Shown: positions 1 through 5,313 of the stretch, one piece after another
How positions within the stretch are numbered: position 1 is the first letter of the stretch
Layout of the letters: the number at the start of each line of letters is the position of its first letter
Source: CAZAFM01 sp964484395
GTDB lineage: Bacteria; Campylobacterota; Campylobacteria; Campylobacterales; CAZAFM01
Assembly (NCBI GenBank): GCA_964484395.1
Contig: CAZAFM010000111.1
Span: 1-5,313 of the forward strand
Length of the DNA stretch: 5,313 bases
Direction: 5' to 3'
Notes under the pieces: generated by a model
Databases searched by the model: none
The model's input: only the letters and a program-made list of their open reading frames with translations
What the model was told of the DNA's origin: nothing
Translations under genes and position numbers: made by a program

Positions 1-174
1 TTTTTTTTTTCTTTCTTTGTTTTGGATTTTTTTTAGCTCTATTCTTTTTCGTTGAATTTCTTCTTTCATCTTCGGGTTTTTTTCGTTTGAGTCTTTAATG
101 CCTGCATTTTTTTTTACCTTTTGTTCTTTTTTTCTTTTGCCCCTTTTTTTGGCTTCTTCTATTTTTTGGTTTAA
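1..174 (-). pseudogene. Lys/Glu-rich coiled-coil frame, out of frame with the upstream gene, running off the window edge
   Basis: Read on the minus strand from 174, one frame is open for 58 codons to position 1. It is about half Lys, Arg and Glu (it begins LNQKIEEAKKRGKRKKEQ). It overlaps the stop codon of the 362-residue gene by four bases and lies in its -1 frame. No ATG, GTG or TTG opens the frame near its beginning; the first ATG is at 69-67 and lacks a convincing ribosome binding site. The upstream protein has Ile at 346, 353 and 360, and this frame adds Leu at virtual 363, Ile at 367 and Ala at 370, keeping heptad register. One extra T on the coding strand near 172-174 would fuse the two. 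I infer that this is the displaced C-terminal tail of the 362-residue protein. A separate basic protein with a non-standard start is the alternative. The stretch is rich in A/T homopolymers, so a sequencing indel is plausible. Confidence 0.45.
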
Positions 175-1259
175 TCAACTATTGCATCTTTAGTCTTATG
201 TATAGCCTCTTGAGACTCTTTTATCTTTTCGAGCATTTTGACTCTTTGCATACTTAGCTGAAAGATAGTTGAGTAGTTCCATCTCTGTCCGTAGCTATCG
301 ATAATATCTGGTTTTTTAAACTTCGTTCCAGTGGGCGCAAAAGCCACATCACCATTAAAAAACTTCAAAAAAGCCTCAGCATTTCTATCTTTTTCTAATA
401 CAAGGTCAATAAGTGTTGTACTTAAAAAGAGCATTATTTTGTCAAAATAAGCCCTAAGTAGATAGTTCGCATATCCAAAAATAACCTCTTCATCATCACT
501 TACAAGTGAACCAGTTATTTTTATGGACATATCTTGAAGGGTTTTTACAAAACTTTTACCAAATGTGAAGTTGTTGATTCGCCTGAAATCAAACTCAGTT
601 CTTGTTAGTTTTTTAAGTTCATTTTGTATTCGCAGGTCTATGTTGGACTTTTTGAGAAACTTATCAAACTTTTCAAGCTTCTCTTTTGGAATATCATCAT
701 AGTATCGCCTTGCAGCTCTATCTTTACTTTGGGTTGCTGGTGTGAATTTTTTGATCAGTAGCTGATTGTTTACAAAAAATATAGCATCCCTTTTGTGTAG
801 GTCTAGGATTTTTTTGACTGCACTTCTTATCAAGTCCTTTTTCGTGCTTTCTTGCTCTATACTATCAAGAGATTCAATCATTATACCTACGGACTCTTTT
901 GGAAGAATGTATATCTTATCTTTCTCGTTTTTTACTTTTAGGTCTTTTTCTATATCTTTGTACTCTTTTTTTAGCCTATCTACATAGATGTTGTTTTCAA
1001 TATCGAACAATTTTAGCCTTATAGATGCTTTGTTGTTGGCTCTAAAAAACACATAACATTTAAAGCCTTTTTGTGAGAAGTAGTCAAATATAGCATTTCT
1101 TATTAGCTCCTTAGTATCAGTGCCAAACTCATTACAATCTTCAAAAAGCTTACAGATGGCAAACTCATCACTATCTGTAAAATCACTCTCTGTTTTGTAG
1201 ACTGAGTTTAGTTTTTGGATAACTGTAGCATAAATCTCTTCTGTTCTAGTTTTGCTCAT
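171..1259 (-). CDS. Conserved-looking hypothetical protein, charged and mostly helical, with a C-terminal coiled coil
   Basis: I do not recognise a family for this 362-residue protein. It has no signal peptide or convincing membrane span, so it is probably cytoplasmic. Residues 1-110 look like a mixed alpha/beta domain (for example KGFKCYVFFRANNKASIRLKL in pieces around 64-85). Residues 90-150 are strongly charged and helical. Residues 175-235 are rich in basic residues, with RAARRYYDDIPKEKLEKF near 182-200. A hydrophobic helical stretch around 262-290 (FGYANYLLRAYFDKIMLFL) could be a buried core helix. The C-terminal helix has Ile at 346, 353 and 360, a heptad pattern. The ATG start shares one base with the stop of the propeller gene upstream (TAATG) and has AGGA seven bases before it, so the two are almost certainly co-translated and may work together. 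The stop may be premature, because the coiled coil continues in another frame beyond it. Coding is well supported; function is unknown. Confidence 0.85.
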   Translation of the reverse strand: MSKTRTEEIYATVIQKLNSVYKTESDFTDSDEFAICKLFEDCNEFGTDTKELIRNAIFDYFSQKGFKCYVFFRANNKASIRLKLFDIENNIYVDRLKKEYKDIEKDLKVKNEKDKIYILPKESVGIMIESLDSIEQESTKKDLIRSAVKKILDLHKRDAIFFVNNQLLIKKFTPATQSKDRAARRYYDDIPKEKLEKFDKFLKKSNIDLRIQNELKKLTRTEFDFRRINNFTFGKSFVKTLQDMSIKITGSLVSDDEEVIFGYANYLLRAYFDKIMLFLSTTLIDLVLEKDRNAEAFLKFFNGDVAFAPTGTKFKKPDIIDSYGQRWNYSTIFQLSMQRVKMLEKIKESQEAIHKTKDAIVD

Positions 1260-3385
1260 TATATTATCCTATCGGGCAGATTTCCTCTGCTTCTATTAAA
1301 CCATTCATGACCTGAGAGTTTTACCTTCTGGTCCTCCCCAATAAACACTTCTATACCTCGTTTTTTTAACTCTTTTGTAATTCTATCTAATTCACTATCG
1401 TAACCAAATATAGAGATGAATTTTGGTATTGAGTATTCCCACTCTTTTTGATCCTTTTCTCCCCCAAAAACCGCTTTTCTCATCTGTGATAAATAGGCTT
1501 TTTTTAGCATCTCTCCAATAACTGGTATTCTTGTTTTTACTTTTGTATATGGAAACAGTATAGCAACAACTTCTAGTTTATCTCCTTTTATGGCTGCTTC
1601 ATATGCTCTATCTAATTCACTCCTCCACTTTAACTCAAGCTCTCTTGCCTCGCTAAAGCCTGTTAGAAAAGGGTGTTTGTCTATTAGTTCAAGACAGGTA
1701 GGGTAGTTCTTATCTCTAAAATTTCTAAGGAAGCTCTCACCCTCTTTAGCAAACTCTCTTAAGGCTTCAAGCTCTTTTTCGTAAGTTTTGAAAACCTCAA
1801 GCTCTCGTATCTCTTCTATAATATTGGTGTAGATTCTATTTTTTATCTTTCTTGATATGGTCTCATATAGTCGGTCACCATACTCTAGGACACTTTTATA
1901 CTCTGGTGTCTCCTTCAAAAACTTATTTCTAGCCACAAGAGTGAAAAACTCTGAAAAATTTCTATTTCTAATAGCAGTTTTCATCTCTATAAAAAGGGTT
2001 GGAGTTCTAAGTAGGGCAGTAATTATAGGTCGCTTACTAGGAACAGTATAGAAGTCGTCTAATAAAGCCTTAGCTCTCTCCTTGTCGCCATGCTTTACCA
2101 CATACTCTTGAGCCTTTTTGTATGCTTCTTCCCATTTTTTTTCTACCTCTAAAAAAGCATCCGTCTCTTTTAGAAACTCACTTCTTTGTGCACTCTGATA
2201 TAGTCTTATGTAGTTTTTATCTTTTTTGTACTGCAAGAATTGATTGTAGCCTTCAAACTCTTTTATCAGCTTGGTTATTTTAGCTCTTTTCTCAGGAATA
2301 TCCCTAAAGGGCGCTAATACATCAATCGCGTTTTCATAGAGTCCTTTTGAGAAGAGCTTAAAAGCATTTTCAAATGTTTTATCAAAAAGCGCTTCAAGTG
2401 CTACATACTCATCACTTCTTTTCAGTAATGGGTTACTCTGAGTTAGTTCATATGCACTTACAAAATCACCCTTATCTATCTCATGAGCTAAATCATCAGC
2501 ATTAAAAAGCTTATAAATATACAGGCTACTCCCGCTATCTAGAAGTGAAAGAGTATCATTTGACCTTAGGCTAATGCTTATAATATGGTTTTTGCTGACT
2601 ATTATGTTTTCAGAGATTAACTCTCTGTTTTGTATGTCTATTATGCCTAGTTGCTTACTGTCAGTGCTAAAAAATAGGTATCTACTATTGTTATATGGTT
2701 GGTGTAGCTTGATGCTTCTGTTTAGCTTGACTGATATTGTTTTTAACCTCTTTTTTTCTAAAACATCATAAAAGTGTATATCTCCAAGATTTGAGCAATA
2801 TACAAGTGTAGAATCATCAGCTTTTACACCACTACTTATCGCATTTGGCAGAAGTTTCTGTCTTACTGGTTCACTATATGTATCTAGGTCACTTATTGTT
2901 ATTTTCCCATCTAGTCCTGTTGTCAATAAGAATTTATTGTCACAAAAAAAGTTGATAGATGAGACACTATCTGAATGAGGAGGTATTTTGTCAAAAAGTG
3001 ACATTGATTTTAGAAGGATTATATCACCATAGCCTGACTCATATCCTAGACCTAGAAATCTTTTGTGATTATCTAGAACTCCATTAGTTATTTTATCTGC
3101 AAAAGGCTCACTTCTGTGTGTAACCTCAAGGTTATTCACACTAAAAAAGATAAGTTCCCTTTGTAGGCTAGGTATAATAAGTATAGACTTGTCATCTGAG
3201 AAAAAAAGAGCCTCTTGGTAATCAATATCCATATCAGGTATCTCTGAACTAAACACTATCTCATTTTTTGTAGTATCTAGAAGCTTTATCTCTTTTTTCT
3301 CTGTTATAAAAAGGTATCTGTTTTCACCTATGAGGCTCCCCCACAGGATTTTGACCCTAAGCTCATATCTATGTAAATATTTCAT
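1259..3385 (-). CDS. WD40-like beta-propeller protein with a C-terminal alpha-helical repeat region
   Basis: This 708-residue protein has no signal peptide or membrane segment and is probably a cytoplasmic scaffold. Residues 1-295 carry WD40-style blades. The clearest is HSDSVSSINFF at 137-147 followed by LLTTGLDGKITISDLD at 153-168, the usual His...Val-x-x-Ile-x-Phe, then Leu-x-Thr-x-Gly-x-Asp-Gly-x-Ile-x-Ile-x-Asp pattern. Other blades appear near 21-47, 186-216, 231-258 and 268-293. Residues 305-640 are helical and contain four diverged copies of an 84-85 residue repeat (separate entry). Residues 641-708 form a small charged C-terminal region with a possible strand pair (IEVFIGEDQKVKL). 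WD40 propellers usually hold protein partners, and helical repeats do the same, so a scaffold role is inferred; no catalytic motif is visible. The ATG at 3385 has no strong Shine-Dalgarno sequence, so the start is less certain than the frame. It is the first gene of a leftward pair and overlaps the next by one base. Confidence 0.85.
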   Translation of the reverse strand: MKYLHRYELRVKILWGSLIGENRYLFITEKKEIKLLDTTKNEIVFSSEIPDMDIDYQEALFFSDDKSILIIPSLQRELIFFSVNNLEVTHRSEPFADKITNGVLDNHKRFLGLGYESGYGDIILLKSMSLFDKIPPHSDSVSSINFFCDNKFLLTTGLDGKITISDLDTYSEPVRQKLLPNAISSGVKADDSTLVYCSNLGDIHFYDVLEKKRLKTISVKLNRSIKLHQPYNNSRYLFFSTDSKQLGIIDIQNRELISENIIVSKNHIISISLRSNDTLSLLDSGSSLYIYKLFNADDLAHEIDKGDFVSAYELTQSNPLLKRSDEYVALEALFDKTFENAFKLFSKGLYENAIDVLAPFRDIPEKRAKITKLIKEFEGYNQFLQYKKDKNYIRLYQSAQRSEFLKETDAFLEVEKKWEEAYKKAQEYVVKHGDKERAKALLDDFYTVPSKRPIITALLRTPTLFIEMKTAIRNRNFSEFFTLVARNKFLKETPEYKSVLEYGDRLYETISRKIKNRIYTNIIEEIRELEVFKTYEKELEALREFAKEGESFLRNFRDKNYPTCLELIDKHPFLTGFSEARELELKWRSELDRAYEAAIKGDKLEVVAILFPYTKVKTRIPVIGEMLKKAYLSQMRKAVFGGEKDQKEWEYSIPKFISIFGYDSELDRITKELKKRGIEVFIGEDQKVKLSGHEWFNRSRGNLPDRII
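1267..1270 (-). promoter_or_regulatory. Ribosome binding site of the 362-residue protein gene
   Basis: AGGA on the minus strand lies seven bases before the ATG at 1259-1257, inside the last codons of the upstream propeller gene. It supports the ATG that overlaps the upstream stop (TAATG) and points to translational coupling. Confidence 0.7.
1466..2473 (-). repeat. Four tandem protein repeats of 84-85 residues in the propeller protein's helical region
   Basis: Within residues 305-640 four copies can be aligned by eye. Each begins with a small/polar residue plus aromatic: DF at 307-308, NY at 391-392, NF at 476-477 and NY at 560-561. About twelve residues later comes a leucine motif (LLKRS, FLKET, FLKET, FLTGF). 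A second shared segment starts at 346, 431, 515 and 599 with patterns like KGLYENAIDVL, HGDKERAKALL and KGDKLEVVAIL, followed in three copies by a basic/Pro turn and an I-x-x-L/ML helix. The spacing stays at 84-85 residues. The copies have diverged strongly, and the repeat is not the 34-residue TPR period. DNA-level identity is low, so this is an old protein repeat and not a recent DNA duplication. Confidence 0.7.
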
Positions 3386-3408
3386 AATTTGGATTTTACC
3401 ATAGAAGA

Positions 3409-3417
3409 TGTTATAAA
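3409..3417 (+). promoter_or_regulatory. Extended -10-like element for the peroxidase pair
   Basis: TGTTATAAA matches the extended -10 consensus (TG, one base, TATAAT) except at the last base. It would start transcription near 3424, giving a leader of about 50 bases before the ATG at 3475. It is AT-rich sequence in an AT-rich spacer, so chance matches are likely. TGTTATTAT at 3443-3451 is an alternative. Confidence 0.35.
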
Positions 3418-3460
3418 TAGCATATCTACTTAAATACTTTTTTGTTATTATTTTGTCACA

Positions 3461-3466
3461 AGAGGA
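3461..3466 (+). promoter_or_regulatory. Ribosome binding site that fixes the peroxidase start
   Basis: AGAGGA lies eight bases before the ATG at 3475. It overlaps the in-frame ATG at 3466 and lies downstream of the in-frame TTG at 3442, so neither of those can use it. The 3475 start also gives a clean signal peptide. Confidence 0.75.
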
Positions 3467-3474
3467 TGGTGACT

Positions 3475-4347
3475 ATGCGATACTTTTTTTATCTTATGTT
3501 TTTGAGTCTGTATTTGTTCGCTAGGCAGTTTGAAGCTGTGGTGGAAGTAGAGGAGTATGATAAGAATATAGTGGCTCTAGGAAGGGAGCTTTTTGGCGAC
3601 CCTATATTATCAAAAGATGGTACAATCTCCTGCTTGTCATGTCACTTTGAGTATGGAGCTGATGTAACTCCACGCTCTTTTGGCGTAGGAGGGCAAGAGG
3701 GCGAGGTCAACTCACTGAGTGTTTTTAACTCATCATTAAACTACTTCCATCATTGGAGTGGAGATATTCCATCTTTGCATGAGCAGTTTGACAACCCTGT
3801 GAAGTCAAGTATAGAGATGTCTTCAGATGAACAGATTATAGACAAAAGACTAAATAGTTCTAGTAAGTACAAAGAGCTTTTCTTAAAAGCATACGGGGAA
3901 AAACCAAGTTATGATTTAGCAAAAAATGCTGTGGTTGCATTTCAAGAGACTCTTGTTACTCCTTCAAGGTTTGATGAGTTTTTGCTAGGAAAAGAGGAGT
4001 TAAGCCAGCAGGAGCTAAGAGGGTTTAAGTATTTTAAAAATTATGGTTGTGCTAGTTGTCACAATGGTAGAAATCTAGGAGGTAACTCTTTGCAGAAGTT
4101 TGGAGCAATCATACCTAGGGTAGTGGATGGTAAAGAGGAGGGCTATTTTAGGGTAGCATCTCTAAGGAATGTAGCAAAGACGGCTCCATATTTTCATGAT
4201 GGAAGTGTAGGGGATTTGAATGAGTCAATCAAGCTAATGGGTTATCACAATTTAGGAACACATCTTAGCACAGAAGAGATAGAAGACATTGAAGCCTTTT
4301 TGAAAACACTAACAGGCAAACTCCCTACCACTTGGAGTTTTGAGTGA
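3475..4347 (+). CDS. Periplasmic diheme cytochrome c peroxidase / MauG-family protein
   Basis: The 290-residue product belongs to the bacterial diheme cytochrome c peroxidase (CCP/MauG) family, which reduces hydrogen peroxide to water in the periplasm with electrons from small cytochromes, or performs related oxidations. A signal peptide (MRYFFYLMFLSLYLFA) precedes the mature protein. The two heme c sites are CLSCH at 53-57 and CASCH at 192-196. Family landmarks are LGRELFGDPILS (35-46), SFGVGG (68-73), Trp94 between the hemes, SIEMS with Glu114 (likely the catalytic acid/base Glu), NGRNLGG (197-203), LRNVAKTAPYFHDGS (230-244) and Met255 (likely axial ligand of the high-potential heme). By my alignment from memory, the position of the classical distal His in the loop after the first heme (GHG in typical enzymes) is Val71 here. 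It is somewhat shorter than many CCPs but complete. It overlaps the next gene by four bases (GTGA), indicating one operon. Confidence 0.93.
   Translation: MRYFFYLMFLSLYLFARQFEAVVEVEEYDKNIVALGRELFGDPILSKDGTISCLSCHFEYGADVTPRSFGVGGQEGEVNSLSVFNSSLNYFHHWSGDIPSLHEQFDNPVKSSIEMSSDEQIIDKRLNSSSKYKELFLKAYGEKPSYDLAKNAVVAFQETLVTPSRFDEFLLGKEELSQQELRGFKYFKNYGCASCHNGRNLGGNSLQKFGAIIPRVVDGKEEGYFRVASLRNVAKTAPYFHDGSVGDLNESIKLMGYHNLGTHLSTEEIEDIEAFLKTLTGKLPTTWSFE
4334..4337 (+). promoter_or_regulatory. Ribosome binding site of the membrane sensor gene
   Basis: GGAG inside the last codons of the peroxidase gene sits six bases before the GTG at 4344. It supports that GTG, which overlaps the TGA of the peroxidase (GTGA), as the true start. 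Confidence 0.7.
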
Positions 4348-5165
4348 AGTATTTAGTTATTGCTGTTTTGTTTATAGGGCTAGCTATATGGAACTATCAC
4401 TACAAAAGCTCACTTGACCAGTATTTTGAAGAGTTTAATGCTAATAGTGCACAGATAAAAGATATAAAAGATGATATTTTAAAGCTAAATTACACCATAC
4501 AAGAGAGTGTTCTTTTTCAGTTTTATAATAATGACAAAATCAATGAAGAGTATAAGATGACTATGCTTTTGATTGATGATTTAAAAAACAATCTAACACA
4601 ACATCCAAGAACCATAGAGGAGCTTACAAAGCTTCAAGAGATGATGCGTTCAAAGTATGAGGTAATAAAGGATTTATATATTTCAAACGCAAAGGTGAAA
4701 AACTCCATCACATATCTCTCATCTCAGCTATACAAGCTAGAGGAGTTTGACAAGGAGTACACACATCTTGTTGTTGAGCTAGTGAACTACTTTTTTCAGG
4801 TCAAAAATAGTTTAGACTTCTCCCATATTCAGAATAAAGAGCTTTTTGATAGTATACTTGCATACTCTTTTGAAGACAAGAAGAAACAACAGTTCCAAAA
4901 TATGCTAAAAATCCACACAGTCCTACTTCTAGATGAGTTTCCTAGCTATATTTTGTACATAGACCAAGCTACAACTACCAAAGAGATTGAACAAACACAA
5001 AAGGTATTTAAGACCTTCTTATCTGAGAGTGAGGAGCTAAGATTTGGTTTTGATGTTCAGATATTTTTTATTGTTTTTGCTGCTAATTATTTGTTATGTG
5101 TGATTTTATATCTTCTACTACATAGTGAAAACGAGAATACAAAGATTATAAAGCTTCATGAGTAG
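4344..5165 (+). CDS. Membrane-anchored all-helical (DAHL-like) sensor, N-terminal part of a GGDEF protein cut by an in-frame TAG
   Basis: The 273-residue product has a transmembrane segment at 3-17, a helical periplasmic region at about 18-236, a second transmembrane segment at 238-259 (VQIFFIVFAANYLLCVILYL) and a short charged cytoplasmic helix (HSENENTKIIKLHE). The periplasmic part carries ISNAKVKNSITYL at 113-125; the NA...NS..YL pattern and the surrounding Leu-rich helices resemble the DAHL sensor domain of two-component and c-di-GMP proteins. A ligand cannot be named. Translation stops at TAG (5163-5165), but the same frame continues with no further stop into a GGDEF domain, so this is probably the sensor half of one longer protein (about 480 residues if only GGDEF follows, more with EAL). 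GTG start: GGAG lies six bases upstream and the start overlaps the peroxidase stop. As it stands, the product would be a sensor without output domain. Coding is certain; the domain name is from memory of the family pattern. Confidence 0.82.
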   Translation: MKYLVIAVLFIGLAIWNYHYKSSLDQYFEEFNANSAQIKDIKDDILKLNYTIQESVLFQFYNNDKINEEYKMTMLLIDDLKNNLTQHPRTIEELTKLQEMMRSKYEVIKDLYISNAKVKNSITYLSSQLYKLEEFDKEYTHLVVELVNYFFQVKNSLDFSHIQNKELFDSILAYSFEDKKKQQFQNMLKIHTVLLLDEFPSYILYIDQATTTKEIEQTQKVFKTFLSESEELRFGFDVQIFFIVFAANYLLCVILYLLLHSENENTKIIKLHE

Positions 5166-5313
5166 TTTAAACAATCAATAAAAACAGATGTTCTAACAAA
5201 GCTTCCAAATAGACTAACATACTACAGTTTTGCTATAAAACAAAACAGACAATTTCACTTAATGCACATTGATATGATTGAGTTAAGTACTTTAACTCCA
5301 TTTTTTGGATCTG
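5166..5313 (+). pseudogene. N-terminal half of a GGDEF domain, in frame downstream of an amber codon, incomplete at the window end
   Basis: The frame of the sensor gene stays open after its TAG for 49 codons to the window end. It begins FKQSIKTDVLTKLPNR, the classic start of a GGDEF domain (D-x-LT-x-LPNR), and continues with LMHIDMIEL, matching the strand that carries the first metal-binding Asp (residue 36 after the stop). The GGDEF motif itself lies outside the window. Several usual residues are changed: the FK after the metal Asp is LS, and the Asn that contacts guanine in active enzymes aligns with Thr42, followed by Pro instead of Asp. Cyclase activity is therefore doubtful, and a degenerate GGDEF in front of an EAL phosphodiesterase domain is possible. 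No ATG, GTG or TTG precedes the DVLTKLPNR motif; the first in-frame ATG is at 5262, inside the domain. This part is thus made only by readthrough, or the TAG is a mutation or error. Confidence 0.75.

Larger units (their letters stand above)
3386..3474. promoter_or_regulatory. Divergent promoter region between the propeller pair and the peroxidase pair
   Basis: The only true spacer in the window is 89 bases and very AT-rich, and it must drive both gene pairs unless transcription enters from outside. On the plus strand an extended -10-like TGTTATAAA lies at 3409-3417, and a second candidate, TGTTATTAT, lies at 3443-3451 closer to the gene. On the minus strand TATAAC at 3415-3410 could serve as a -10 for the leftward pair, so opposing promoters may overlap here. 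No clear -35 is seen, which is normal for sigma-70 promoters of Campylobacterota. I see no operator I would name. Confidence 0.5.

Noticed and set aside
1..60. T-runs at the left edge as a terminator for a rightward transcript
   Set aside because: No GC stem precedes them, and on the minus strand they are lysine codons in an open frame.
766..987. Small plus-strand open frames inside the two leftward genes (also near 1857-2051 and 2574-2771)
   Set aside because: They are antisense to well-supported coding sequence, have Ser/Phe/Leu-rich mirror composition and lack ribosome binding sites.
3442..3474. Earlier in-frame starts for the peroxidase (TTG at 3442, ATG at 3466)
   Set aside because: They add residues in front of a normal signal peptide and have no ribosome binding site; AGAGGA at 3461-3466 is correctly spaced only for ATG 3475.
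3386..3474. A Fur/PerR operator in front of the peroxidase
   Set aside because: The spacer is so AT-rich that partial matches to such boxes are expected; no convincing palindrome was found.
5280..5298. Inverted repeat gagttaa / ttaactc with a five-base loop
   Set aside because: It is inside GGDEF coding sequence, AT-rich, without a following T-run; most likely chance, so not called as terminator or operator.
5262..5313. Independent translation start for the GGDEF segment at ATG 5262
   Set aside because: It lies inside the domain and would remove the conserved DVLTKLPNR start; no ribosome binding site is evident before it.

Overview
The window comes from an AT-rich bacterial chromosome. The codon use (many AGA, CTA, ATA and AAA codons), the short spacers, the overlapping genes, and a periplasmic diheme peroxidase next to a c-di-GMP signalling protein all suggest a Campylobacterota member of the Sulfurimonas/Sulfurovum/Arcobacter type. 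This is inferred from style and gene content; no marker gene is present. I see no tRNA, rRNA, CRISPR array, insertion sequence or phage gene.

Layout: two divergent gene pairs share an 89-base AT-rich spacer (3386-3474). Leftward, a 708-residue protein (3385-1259) combines an N-terminal beta-propeller with a C-terminal alpha-helical region built from four repeats of 84-85 residues. It is translationally coupled (TAATG overlap) to a 362-residue charged protein of unknown function (1259-171). Beyond that stop codon, a lysine/glutamate-rich frame stays open for 58 codons to the window edge. It continues the heptad pattern of the 362-residue protein's C terminus in exact register, so a single-base indel or recoding near position 172 is likely.

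Rightward, a secreted diheme cytochrome c peroxidase/MauG-family protein (3475-4347) overlaps by four bases (GTGA) a membrane protein (4344-5165). That protein has two transmembrane segments around an all-helical periplasmic sensor resembling the DAHL domain. It stops at an in-frame TAG (5163-5165). The same frame continues directly into the N-terminal half of a GGDEF domain (DVLTKLPNR, then HIDMIEL) up to the window end. The locus therefore looks like a membrane GGDEF protein split by one amber codon at the junction between signalling helix and output domain: a nonsense mutation, a sequence error, or readthrough.

Working model: a periplasmic peroxidase and a membrane sensor/c-di-GMP protein are co-expressed and may form a redox- or ligand-responsive module. 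The divergent pair encodes an uncharacterised cytoplasmic propeller/solenoid scaffold and its partner. Of the findings, the amber-interrupted GGDEF protein, the 84-residue repeats and the frame-shifted coiled-coil tail most merit a second look.
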